A stretch of DNA of 64,000 bases from Erodium maritimum (GCA_963921825.1 OY997590.1:55480012-55544011), one strand, 5' to 3'; shown: positions 43,118 through 54,614, numbered from the stretch's first letter. Translations and numbers: made by a program. The notes: generated by a model from the letters alone, not told the origin.

Positions 43118-46100
43118 TGTCACGCCCCAACTTCGGTAAACCGAACTCGGGACGCGAACGTTTAAAATAAGAAAAACACTTTGAAACCACTTCCATTAAA
43201 ACGCTTTACAATGCCAGTTTAGTTCAACAAAAGAAAAATTACAACTCAAAAATAAAACGTCCCACAAGCGGACAAAAAGGCGAGGTATCCGTCGCTAGAC
43301 CAAAAGTAAAAAAAAAACTCGGACTCCGCTCCTAGCTCCACAAGCTTCGAGAGCTCACCTAGTCCGTCCCACGAACAGTACCTGTAGGAAAAGCAGCTAG
43401 GGGTGAGCGTTCGCTCACCACCACGGATAACAGACTGACTACGGCATAAGTAGACACGACACAACGATCACGACCTCTTCCAAGGACTCAAAGAACTACG
43501 CAACACCAAACAAGATCACAAAGGATCGCACACCAAACAAGATCACAAAGGATCGCAAACCAGATGCTCAGTACCCTCCCTCACTCACACAAACACGGAT
43601 CAGGCTAGCCAAAGAATGCTTACAACCTGTGATACTCAAACTCGGACCAGGCCAGCCAAAGAGTGCTTGCAACCTGTTTTACTCAAACCATGTCAGGCCA
43701 GCCAAAGAGTGCTAGCAACCCGTTGATACTCAAATTTGGTCAGGCCAGCCAAAGAGTGCTTGCAACCTACCGGGATCCGCAATCACAATCACAATCACAA
43801 TTACAAGAAAATTCAATCACACAGGCACTCAAGGCCACTCAAGACACATCAACAGTCAAGACTCGGGTTCAACAACCCCACAGACACTCACTGCCACTCA
43901 AGACACACAAACGGTCAAGACTCGGGTTCAACAACCCCACGGCACTCACGGCCACCCAAAACACCGACAGTAAGACACGGGCACTCATGGCCACCCAAGA
44001 CACCAATTTAAACACACGGGCTCTCAAGGCCGCCCAAGACGCCAAATTAAATACACGGGCTCTCAAGGCCACCCAAGACACCAAATTAAGTACACGGGCT
44101 CTCAAGGCCACCCAAACTCAACATTAAATACCACGAGCTCTCATGGCCACCCAAGACGGCAACAATTAAATACGGGCTCTTAAGGCCACCCAAACTCAAC
44201 AACAATTAACACGCACAACAACCTCCGGCATAATCGATGCCTCCAATAGTCCTAATATCACTAGTTTCACAAACAACCTTCGGGCATGGTCATATGCCTC
44301 CAGTAAATCAATTACACTAAGTCCTTTGTTCCTACGACACTACTAAGTGTCACATGCTTTTCTCATAAACGCTACAATCCCGTATCGCCTTTCTAATAAT
44401 TACTAAGTTCCCGTAACATGCATTTCTAATAAACGCTACAATCCCGTATCATGCTTTTCTAGTATTTAAATTAAACCTACTCAACCCACGACACCCCGGT
44501 GTCACATGCAAATCTACTGTTAACTTTCCCTAGTCAGGGCCGAGATCCGGCTACTTTTCCCTACCTCAACTGAAGAGCAACCGCTATACTTCCTAGCTGA
44601 TGACGTTCTGGCTCGCTACCTCCGGGCTCCACTTCGGTCGAAGCCGGACGCTAAAGAAAACACGAAGCCATAGATTAATAACGGTTCCACCGTTAAGTTA
44701 CAGGTTACGATTAGTCCAGTTTAAATCCGACAGTTGTCTTTCACACTCGAGCGGGATAAAAGCGGGATTAGAACGGATCGAGTTCGAGCACCCGTGCACC
44801 GAACTCAAGTTGATCCAAAACCCAGTTAAAACCAATCTTAACTCAAGCCGTCTTTGAAACTCCTTTGTTTTACCTAATTCCGATTTTGATTTTAAAACAG
44901 AACGATTCATTCCTGTTCTTTTCCAAACTCGATATTTTGGTCCAAGCCTTTCTAAATCCGATCAGAGTTCGTTTTCCTTTTGACTTAACTTAACTCAAGT
45001 TTTAAACTTAACCGACTCTCGTTTTAAAAACCCGTTTGATTTAACCAGATCTAGTTTTAGCATTTTTCTTAAGAGCTCAAAACCGATTTCCTTTTTAATT
45101 AAACTCTGATTTTCTTTTCGTTTAAAACAACCTCGTTTTCTCATTTAACGGATCTAAATCGTTTTTAATTACTTTTCCCTTTTAACCTATAATTTCTCGT
45201 TAGTTTTATGCTTCAACGAATTTTTCCAGATCCAAGCAGAAACACAGTACAATACCGATCAGATTTAGGTTATATTTGGCTCACTCTATAGATAAAAAAA
45301 AAAGATGCACCAATTCAAAAAAAGAAATAACATTAACATTGTCAAAAATCATAATGATCTCTTTTCAAGTAACAAGACAAGGTTTGATACAGATGGAGAC
45401 GTGATAATACAGGATAGAATAATAAGCGGAAAGACGTTATGGAACGAAACCGGCCACCGGCGAAGCCATCGCCGACGACCAAACTCTGTGGGCGAGGTTT
45501 CTCACCGAAAGAAAAACAGAGGACGGGGGCGGGCCGGTTGAGCACGTCGGAGGTTCGCCTCGGATCCGGACGGTTCGGTCCCGTCCCGGATCTGACGAGC
45601 TCGTCGGCGACGGCGGGAGCTCGTGTTAGAGGAAGACGGGGTCAGAGACGAAGGACACGGCGGTGGTGGTCGAGGTTGAGCACGGGCTTCGTCACGGCCG
45701 GAAAAGCACGGCGCGGCGGCGTTGGCCGTGAGAGGAGAGAAGGCGAGGGAGATGACGGTGGCGGGTCGAGGGCGTGGCTGCGAAGCCGAGCGGAGAGGAG
45801 CTCGGACGGTGGCGGCCGGAGCGGTTGGTCGGAGAAGAAACGGCGTGGAGGAGAAGATCTGGCCGGCGGCGTGGTCGTGGGAAGGGAGGTCTCGAACCAG
45901 GGGAGGGAGAGGGTGGTGGCCGGACTCAGGAGCGGTGGTCGGAGGAGAGGACGGCGTGGAGGAGTGAGGGCGGAGTTGGGCGTGGTCGGGACGAAGAACC
46001 GAGAGGGAGGATCGGGACTGAGAAACGAAGAGGGAGGCAATTAGGGTTTCCAACCCATTGCTTCGGTTTTATACCGAAGCCCTTAAGTGGGCTTGGCACC

Positions 46101-46295
46101 ACTTGGGCCTCAGGCGGGCCTGAGCATCCACGGCCCAAAGGAGGAACCAAGGCCGGGTCAGGCCTGGCCGGATCAGCAGCTTGGACCGAGTCCGGTCCGA
46201 CCCGGTCCGACCCAATTCATTTTTTTTTTTAAGAACCTACCTTAAGGTTTTCGGATTGTAATTTAATACCCTCTTGAAGCGAAGCGGGTTTTACA
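43118..46295 (-). mobile_element. Ty3-gypsy solo LTR in a LINE target-site duplication
   Basis: It starts tgtcacgccccaa and ends gggttttaca, with the exact duplication caagg (43113-43117 and 46296-46300). It is 3,178 bp long, with the family minisatellite at about 43800-44200 and a TATA box at 46066-46073. It landed inside the left 18-bp target-site duplication of the mini-LINE, so it is younger than that LINE. Confidence 0.93.
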
Positions 46296-47183
46296 CAAGG
46301 AGTCTTGGCTCTAACACAGAGCATGTCTGCCATGGATTCTCAAGCTTCTTCAGACCAGGTTATTGCAGGAGGTGGGTCGGAATTAGCATCTTCACAGGTG
46401 TAGAAGGCCAAAATGGAGGATGGGAAGTTGTTAGAACTCCTGTTCACCGGTGGCCAGAGATCGACGTTGGTGGCCGATTGGTTGACAGAGGAAATTCGCT
46501 CGCAGATTTTCCGGGTGTCTCGTGATTCTCGGCATAATCCCTTATCTGGTACGTTGTATTTGGAAGGATCGGTTTGCAGAGAAGATTGCAGAGATCGCGT
46601 TGATCGCAAAGATCTGGTCCTGTCTGAGAAGTTACGCGGGGATCACGCAGTTACCGATTTTGGGTCGCGTACGGTGAATGTAAGAACCACTCCTGGTCAA
46701 CGCCAGTCAAATCGGCGCAAAACAAGAAAATTTAAAATTTTTGGACAGACACCTAAATGAACCTAAATTTGACCCCGACGGTCATACCGGACTTAAGTTG
46801 ACCCCGATATCGACCAAAGCGAGTTCCGGGGGACTCGGGGAAACTTTCTGACCAATTTGGGAAAGGTTGACTTTTTGTTGGAAAAGTCAACCGAGCGACG
46901 TTTTGGTCCGTTCGAGGTCCGTTTTGGATCCAAAAAGCTTAGTCGTCGTCACAGTGGTCTTAGTTGAGCCGTTTCCTTGTAGCACGTGAAGTTTCGTAAT
47001 TTCTTGCAAAAAGTGCCCGTTCGGGGCCCGAGACGGCCGAATTTCGCGAATCTGGCTCAAAAATATCTAGGAGATATTTTTCCAAAAGGTGTGGGACCCA
47101 CTTGCCACATGTCAATTATGTGGTGGTGTTAGGTTTTTTGAACAAAACTAAAGTAAATGAAAGTTGGTGTTAGTTTCGTAAAG

Positions 47184-47672
47184 GGTTTACTCCATGTCCT
47201 AACCTCGTACTACACTTAATTGTCAAATCCGCACCCAAGCTTTGGAAAATTGTCAAATAGTAACGAATTTCAAAACTGAATTATTAAAAATCAAAAAGTA
47301 CTGTTTAAATTGACTTTTTCCGTGAACGGTGAATCACGTGCTGCCTACGTGACTCATTTTATAATGGAGCTTGTGCGAGCTGAGGTCACGAAGAGATGAA
47401 ATTCGAAGCTTGGACACAAAGAGATGAAGTTCGAAGAGCTGAGATGAAGAGATTAGGTCACAAAGAGATGAAGTTAAGACAAGTTAACATCAGTAGGAAG
47501 AACATATTTGAGGGTAAACTCGACTTTTCACTTGGCCAAGTTAACGTCTGTTTAAAATTTGAAACAGTTGGCAATTTCAGTTAATTGACCGTTACTACAT
47601 GGCAATTTCAATTGTACAGGGTTTGGATTTAACAATTTCTGAATGTTGGGCGTTAGGACATGGAGTAACCCA
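47184..47672. mobile_element. Small MULE MITE nested in gypsy LTR
   Basis: The perfect 9-bp duplication tttcgtaaa (47175-47183 and 47673-47681) encloses 489 bp. The ends gggtttactccatgtcctaa and tgggttactccatgtcctaa (inverted) form a TIR of about 21 bp. Similarity continues inward through ttgtcaaatcc and ttgttaaatcc. Inside, agagatgaagtt is repeated three or four times near 47390-47475. It has no coding frame. Confidence 0.85.
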
Positions 47673-48959
47673 TTTCGTAAATATGGAAAGGTGGTGTGTT
47701 TTTGAAACAAACAAAAGGAGATGGCATTGTTAGTATCGTCCATTTAACAGAACAGGAGAGTTTTGTAGAGAGAGAAAGTGGAGAGAAGAAAGAGAAGGAG
47801 GAAAAGGAAAAAGAAAGGAGAAAGGTTAGGGTTTTGCTATTTCCCGACGATCCAACCGGTGGATCGTCTCAACGATCAAGGAATCGAGCTCCCACCGTCA
47901 TTCCCTACGGTGAGTACCCTTTCGATTTTCGTTTTGGTACCTTTAAAGTTTAAGGTTTGGGTTAAAACGAGTAAACTTTGGGTGAGTTGAGGTGTGGGGT
48001 TCGTTGGAGACGTTTTGGAGCGAAAGATGAACGTTTTCCAGTGACCGGAGGCTCGGGGGAGCTCCGGCCACCGTGTATGGTGCCTGCCGGAGTTGGGGTG
48101 GTGGCTGGCCGGAGCTAGGACCGGCCACCACCATGGTGAACCGGCCCAAAACCATCCCTAGCCACCCACGGCCAAAGATGGCCGGGTGGGGCCCACGTGC
48201 CCGGGTCACGGGTTTTAGTATTCGGGTGGTTTAGGACGTTCCCCAACTCGTTAATCCACACCCGGATCGAAATTTGGAATTAAATTGCAAAAGTTGTAAA
48301 TGGCGGGTTTAGAAACTTTAAACGCGAATTAAATTACTCGGAAGTCGGAAATTGATTCCGTCGAGTGCATAGGAACCCTTGAATTATTCTAAGACCGTAG
48401 AAACAAAAACGGGAATTTTCGGAGCCCTGGAAGGACGTTTTCCAATCCCTGGCAGATTCGCCGGGTCGGGCGAAACGGGCCTTTCCGGGTCCATTATCGA
48501 CAATGTCGAGTAATTGGGAAGTTTGGGAGTGATCGACATTGTCGGGGTTACTTTTGGGCGTCAAGTTTATTAAAATTCAGTTTATGCCTGCAAGCTTAAA
48601 GGTGTTTTAAATTGTGTTCTTATTAGATCGTGCCACCGACAGAGGAAAAGGAAAGCTAGGCGAGTGATCGAGATCACGCCGGAGCTTGATTGTGAGCTTT
48701 TGGGGAAAGCATATGAGGTAGGGAAAAGTAGCTGGATCTCGGCCCTGACTAGGGAATGTTAACAGTAGAAATGCATGTGACACTTGGGTGTCGTGGGTTA
48801 AGTAAGTGTATCGAATAATAGAAAGGCAGGCGACACCGGGTGGTGTCGTATGATACGGGAACGTATCAAACAATAGAAATGCATGTGACACTTAGTAGTG
48901 TCGTAGGAGCAGTGAACTTATCGATATTAGAATTACTGGAGGCATTTGATTATGCCCGG

Positions 48960-49640
48960 AGGTTGATTGTTTCGTTTGTGTCTTGGGTGGCCATGAGTGC
49001 CCGTGGGGTTGTTGAGCCCATGTCGTTATTGTTGGTGTGTCGTGGGTGGCCATGAGTGCCCGTGGGGTCGTTAAGCCCGTGTTTTACTGTTGGTGTGTCT
49101 TGGGTGGCCATGAGTGCCCGTGGGGTTGTTAAACCCGTACTTTACTATTGGTCTGTCTTGGGTGGCCATGAGTGCCCGTGGGGTTGTTGAACCCGTGAGT
49201 TACTGCTGATGTTTTGGGTGGCCATGAGTGTCGTGGGGTTGTTGAACCCGTGCTTTACTGTTGGTGTCTTGGGTGGCCATGAGTGCCCGTGGGGTTGTTG
49301 AACCCGTGCTTTACTATTGGTGTCTTGGGTGGCCATGAGTGCCCGTGGGGTTGTTGAACCGGTGTTGTTGCTATTTGTTGAACTTTGCTTGTGATTGTGA
49401 TTGTGGTTACCTGGGGTTGGTGAGTGACAGGTCGACAGCCTGATCCGACTTTGTGTCGGGAAAAGTGCGACAGGTCGACCGCCTGATCCAGCCGTCGTGT
49501 TGGGAAAAGTGCAACATGTCGACAGCCTATCCGATTGGGGTCGGGAAAAGTGCGACAGGTCGACAGCCTGATCCAACCGTCGTGTTGGGAAAAGTGCGAT
49601 AGGTCGGCCGCCTGATCCAACCGTCGTGTTGGGAAAATGG
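48960..49640 (+). repeat. Two minisatellites in the variant gypsy LTR
   Basis: Seven or eight units of about 55-60 bp on gggtggccatgagtgcccg (48985-49350) are followed by about five units of about 42 bp on gcgacaggtcgaccgcctga with tccaaccgtcgtgttgggaa (49425-49640). Confidence 0.88.
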
Positions 49641-50824
49641 CAGGGGGTTACTAAGCAGCTGGAGTGCGATCCTTTGCGATTTTGTTTGGTGTGCGATCCT
49701 TTGTGATCTTGGGTGTTGCGTGGTTATCTTTCGTGTCTTTGGAGGAAGTCATAATCATTGTGTCGGGTCTACATTACGTGTCCGAGTGTTGAGCCGGTTG
49801 AGGAAAGTAACAGTTTGTGTGTTAGTCGGGTTACTTGAGTTGGGGGATAGTAGTCCCCGGTGTTGGGTTGTTGTAGGTGTTACCGACATTGTCTGCTAGT
49901 ATGCCGTACTCAGTCTGTTATCCGTGGTGGTGAGCGAACGCTCACCCCTAGCTTCTTTTCTTACAGGTACTGGTCGCGGGACGGACTAGGTGAGCTCTCG
50001 AAGCTTGAAGAGCTAGGTGCGGGAGTCTGGGTTTCCCTTTTGACTCTAGCGACGTACTCCTTGTATTTTGTCCGCTTGTTGGGATGTACTTTTGAGTTGT
50101 AAATTATTATTTTGATTAACTAAATGGTGGTTTTAAAGTGATTTATTTAAAAGGTTTGAAAATGTGTTATTGTCTTAAACGTTCGCGTTCCGGGTTCGGT
50201 TCTACTGAATTTGGGGCGTGACAGTGAAACTGGGCTTGCGTCCAGTGTTGGAAGGTCAAGCTTTGGGCCTATCAGCAGCCTAAACTTATCAGGCTTCTGA
50301 TCCTTTGAGCCCGACTATCAATGTTTCTGGTCCATTGAGCCCGTTTGAAAATAAAAATCAAGCGGATGATGGGGTTAGTGAGGCGACATGGTCGATAGTT
50401 CCGGGTTCACATGTAGATGGTTTGGAGGTCTCGGTGGAAACATGAGATAAGGAGAATAGTCCATGGAAGGATGCCCTCCTTCAACCTCGTCAAACCCGGC
50501 CTCCCACCTATACTGTTGTTACTCGTTCAAGAGCTCGTTCTTTGACTCGAGAACGTACTATCAGGGCAACGCCTCCCGTTTCGACTTTGTGGAAGTCGTC
50601 CCACAAGGCTCGGCAGAAATCAGCTCTTTATTTTTCTGTTTTGTTGTGTTTGTGGGTTCCTGTTTTTGGGGTTAAGGTCTATCCTTATAGTTCTCCCCAT
50701 AGCAGAATTCCTCTGTAAGCGTTGTACTGGTCTTCTGACCTTTTACCTTGCTTCTTCTTAAATCATGGCTTATCTTAATAATTTTTTCAAGCTTATAAAA
50801 AAAAAGTACTAATCCAAGGAGTCT

Positions 50825-51718
50825 ATTTTAAGCTCCCTTGGTTATACAAAATAAGGGATTCAAATTCAAAGAAGGTTTGAATTTGAATTCAAATGACATT
50901 ATGACTTGGTCTTGGTCAAAAGAAGAGATGACCAGCCTTGATCTTCTCCTTCTTGTCCAAATGCCCATATGGTAAGATCTTCCATTGATCTTTTCCTCTT
51001 GTCCCGACCCTTGTTTTCCCCCAATGTTTGAACGGCCACAGTTTGTGCAGTCTTTCCCACACACGCACTTAAAAACCATGTCCGGCCCATCAATCGTACA
51101 TCCATATGATGATCCCGAGCTTGTACACGACTCGCTTCCCCTTTGACCAAGTACATATACGCTCGTAATCATCCTTCCTACTTTTCGGACCGAGGCCCAA
51201 CCATACCCCTTAGTGACCTTTTGTCTCAAAAACCGACCCGCCGTGAACTTCTTTACTACATATATTCTTGGTAGTAAGTTAATACCCCACATAGTATAAG
51301 TTCCTGTTTCAGGATTTGTTTAGCAACTTGGAAATACCAAATTACTCCTACCCGTTCATTTTCTTCTTCTTCCCTACGTCATCTTATGTTTTTTGAAACA
51401 TATTTTTTTATTATGATGTTTTGATTAGTTTTGAATATTGTTTATGTTAGATTTATAATAAATGAGACTGTGAGTGGGAGAAATTCATCGAAAATTTGTG
51501 CTTTCTAGGATCTTACATTAACAATTGATTGCATCTCTCTTTTTGTTCATTGAACACATGCTATGTGCCCTCTATATTATGTTTGGTTACCTAGAAATTA
51601 TCTTTTTTTGTTCTCGCGGATGAATTTCTCAAGGATGAGTTATTCTCTGAATTCAGTCGGGGACTTACCAATACATATTCTAAGCGTAATGGACGTCATA
51701 AAAAGGTATCTAAGATTG
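50825..51718 (-). other. Unassigned host segment with open frame
   Basis: This is the continuation of 43117 after the mini-LINE. A 154-codon minus-strand frame (51292-50828) begins MWGINLLPRIYVVKKFTAGR. Its first 30 codons correspond to DNA repeated at 42825-42900 and 53590-53655, so this part is repetitive. The remainder (CGKDCTNCGR, a basic RRRRSR stretch) matches nothing I recognise. The segment from about 51600 repeats 42545-42660. I do not call a gene. Confidence 0.35.
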
Positions 51719-51727
51719 ATGGAAGCT

Positions 51728-53332
51728 GAGGAGAAATCAACTAGAAACTCATCTTATCCTAAAAACTGTGTGAACCAGTCCACACACCTAAGATCTAACA
51801 TTCACCATGATGCCACATCATCACCCCAATTCCACCCAAATTCACGCCACTTTCATCATTTCTCACACAAGAAAGGGCATAATTGTAATAGCATGGTGCC
51901 ATGTGGACAAATGTCCATTTTTTTCTTAACCTAATTCACTAATTTAATATTTCCCGATTCGTTTGAACTCCGATTAGCTTCAAACTTGCGCCAATATTTT
52001 TCTTTTACCAAGGGCTTTAAATCAAGATCAGTCATGAATATATTTTGAAGTACGAAAATAAAAAAGTTATATTGGGGTGATAAAAACAATGTTGAGTGTT
52101 AATAAATCTTCACTAATAAATTTTTTATATCGGGATATCAAACTAGTGTTAAATGTTGATAAAAAAACAGATAATGAGGTGATAAAAATCATGTTCAATT
52201 AAAAATAAGGGTGATAAACTAGAGTTTAGTGTTGATAAAACAAAAATGTGATGGGATGATAAAAACACATGTAATTTAATGATAAACATAGTGTTTAGTG
52301 TTGATAAAACTAGTGCTTAGTGTTCATAAAAAAACATGTGATGATGTGATAAAAATCATGTTCGATTTTGGAAAATGAGGTGATAAAACTAATGTTCAGT
52401 GTTGATAAACCCAGTGTATAGTGTTGATAAAAATTACCCAGACTTAACTTTTTAAAAAAAAAATCAGCCCCGAAATAAGGGTGATAAACTAGAGTTTAGT
52501 GTTGATAAAAAAACATGTGATGGGATGATAAAAACACATGCAATTTAATGATAAACATAGTGTTTAGTGTTGATAAAACTAGTGCTTAGTGTTCATAAAA
52601 AACATGTGATGATGTGATAAAAATCATGTTCGATTTTGAAAAATGAGGTGATAAAACTAGTGTTCAATGTTGATAAACCCAGTGTATAGTGTTGATAAAA
52701 ATTACCCAGACTTAACTTTTTTTAAAAATTATCCCCGAAATAAGGGTGATAAACTAGAGTTTAGTGTTGATAAACAAACATGTGATGGGATGATAAAAAC
52801 ATATGCAATTTAATGATAAACATAGTGTTTAGTGTTGATAAAACTAGTGCTTAGTGTTCATAAAAAAACATGTGATGATGTGATAAAAATCATGTTCGAT
52901 TTTGGAAAATTAGGTGATAAAAATAGTGTTCAATGTTGATAAACATAGTGTATAGTGTTGATAAACCCAGTGTATAGTGTTGATAAAAATTACCCAGACT
53001 TAATTTTTTTTAAAAAATCAGCCCCGAAATAATTTTTTTCATGCTTCAAAATATATTCATGACTGATCTTGATAGAAAGCCCTTGAAAAAACAAAACTAA
53101 TGGCGCAAGTTTGAAGCCAATCGGAGTTCAAACGAAGCGGGAAAAATTAAATTAGTGAATTGATAAAAAAATATGATGGTTTTACTAAAAAACCCTTATC
53201 ACTTACTAAAAAGTGATGTTTTTTTTGCAGCCAACAACTCAATTGCATCTCATCCATTCTCAAAATGAATGACTTGGATTGGTTCACACGGTTTTTTACG
53301 TTAAGGAGTGATTTCTATTTGAATTTTCCTCA
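51728..53332. mobile_element. Non-autonomous MULE, GATAAA-rich, copy 2
   Basis: The perfect 9-bp duplication atggaagct (51719-51727 and 53333-53341) encloses 1,605 bp. The related locus at 42540-42760 shows the same sequence without the insertion, which confirms the borders. The ends gaggagaaatcaactag and tgaggaaaattcaaatag are inverted, as are ctaaaaactgtgtgaacc and gtaaaaaaccgtgtgaacc. Inner arms match copy 1 at 18618-19979. The loop holds three tandem units (52205-52474, 52475-52739, 52740-53029). No transposase. Confidence 0.9.
52205..53029. repeat. Three tandem 265-290-bp GATAAA-rich units
   Basis: Each unit starts ataagggtgataaactagag and ends with aaattacccagactta and an A/T run. Inside, gataaa recurs every 13-30 bp in the forms gttgataaa, gtgataaa and gatgataaa. 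Units differ by a few bases and by one extra short repeat in the last. Confidence 0.9.
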
Positions 53333-53341
53333 ATGGAAGCT

Positions 53342-54614
53342 TACTAGAAAAGATTTGTTTTCATTTTTGTACTATCAATATAATCAATTAACAAAAATAT
53401 ATTTACACCAGTACTATAAAAATGTGTCCATATGCAAAAAATTTCCATTCTGGTTTAGTGTCCATGAAAAAGACACTAGAATGAAGAAGAAAATGATAGG
53501 ACATGGGTAATTTGGTCTTTTTAAGGTGCGAAATAAATTTCGTAACATAATCTATAATATATGTGGTATTGATCTTCTAGTAAGTATGTATGTGGTAAAG
53601 AAGTTCACGACGTGTCGGTTTTTGGTACGAAAGGTCATTAGGGAGTATGTGTTGTATTTTCCTCTAAAAATTAAACATTACACATTACTTAATTAAACAT
53701 TGCACATTAATTAAGACAAAGAACAACATATTGTCAGTCTAATATCTTTAGACCAAATATATACAAAACAATGATAAAAATAAACTTTATTTTGAAATTG
53801 ATGCATTAATCAGCGCCTTGAGGTATTTGCGATGTTCCTACCACACCTGAAATTATTGCTGAGTCAAGGTACTTATGTCATTCTCCTCTAACTTCCATAG
53901 TTTCACGACCATGAGGTTGCGATGCTCAACCTCTAACATATGAGATTTGACATTTACAAACTTTATCGCATATGGGATATTTGGATGTTCTCCTAGGGTC
54001 CGCCTCTTACCTTTATGTTTGGCTGCTTTCTGACTTAAAGGATGGACTTGCTGGGTGATGGTTGAGATGGAGCGAACTCCGTAGGGATAGGAGACAATAG
54101 AGAACCATGGATTGATTTATGTTGTGATTCATGATCATACTCAAGTTCAAAAGCGCAAGTTGGGGACGAGATGTAGTTACTTGCTCTTTCCAATCTCGTT
54201 CGCTTTTGCGCATGACGCCTTCTTCTGCTTGAAATTTTAGCTCATGATCTAGTGCCTCTAACCAATGATAGTATGTGACGGTAGGTGGTTCATCGTATTG
54301 CCATGCATCTGGGGCGTATGCTTTCATTTCCATTTGCACCAATATATAGTTGTTGTATCCGATGTGCTAAGTACGTTTGATTTCCCTAAGACAATCGTCA
54401 ACCATATTGATTACTTTTGTTTAGTGATTCTTCATATGTTATCCTCCATATTTTAGAAAAAGGCATGTTTTTGTTGTACTATGTTTCGAGTGTGTAGTTG
54501 TAACACCCGAACTCTTCTCTCCTTTTCACGTTGTAGTAAGTCGACACTAACGGTTACGAGTTCGACTCTGGGTCCGAATGTGAGCTTTTCTCCACTACGG
54601 TATACGTTTCCTAA
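53342..54614. other. Unassigned host segment
   Basis: The left 350 bp belong to the repeated LTR-like sequence also seen at 42660-42960. A 109-codon minus-strand frame at 54342-54013 (MVQMEMKAYAPDAWQYDEPP, SERDWKEQVTT) has no recognised domain. In the same strand a frame further on reads KFVNVKSHMLEVEHRNLMVV. It may be a decayed ORF but I cannot name it. Confidence 0.3.

Larger units (their letters stand above)
46679..50223 (+). mobile_element. Ty3-gypsy solo LTR, variant subfamily
   Basis: It starts tgtaagaaccactcc and ends tttggggcgtgaca, with the exact duplication gtgaa (46674-46678 and 50224-50228). The 3' half is the same family as the other gypsy LTRs (cggccctgactag, the gtgacac...tgtcgta block, the minisatellite, ggtgagcgaacgctcacccc). 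The first 2 kb is unrelated, so it is a recombinant or separate subfamily. A 489-bp MULE sits inside it. Confidence 0.92.
46306..50806 (+). mobile_element. Mini-LINE no. 5 (RRM-LINE derivative) with nested LTR
   Basis: The 18-bp duplication tactaatccaaggagtct is perfect at 50807-50824. On the left it is split by the solo LTR (43105-43117 plus 46301-46305). Only about 950 bp are LINE sequence: a start MSAMDSQASSDQVIAGGG near 46323, a tail with SPWKDALLQP and TRSRARSLTRE that parallels SPWKEVLLQP and QTRAKTS of the intact ORF1 at 36796-38235, a 3' UTR, and a run of nine A. The RRM is missing and stops are present. It is an internal-deletion derivative of the RRM-LINE. Confidence 0.85.

Noticed and set aside
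45439..46044. 201-codon Arg/Gly-rich frame and antisense Pro/Ser-rich frames
   Set aside because: This is the GC-rich leader of a minus-strand gypsy solo LTR read in various frames. Composition alone keeps it open.
50828..51292. 154-codon minus-strand frame as a gene
   Set aside because: Its start overlaps repeated DNA, no domain is recognised, and no promoter, intron or homologous frame is visible.
52205..53029. Possible CRISPR-like or satellite array
   Set aside because: The three long units are nearly the same throughout and lie in the loop of a MULE. This is tandem duplication within a transposon.
54013..54342. Possible Harbinger ORF1 (Myb-like partner) next to the transposase
   Set aside because: It lies outside the TAA/TIR border at 54615 and shows no recognisable Myb/SANT tryptophan pattern.
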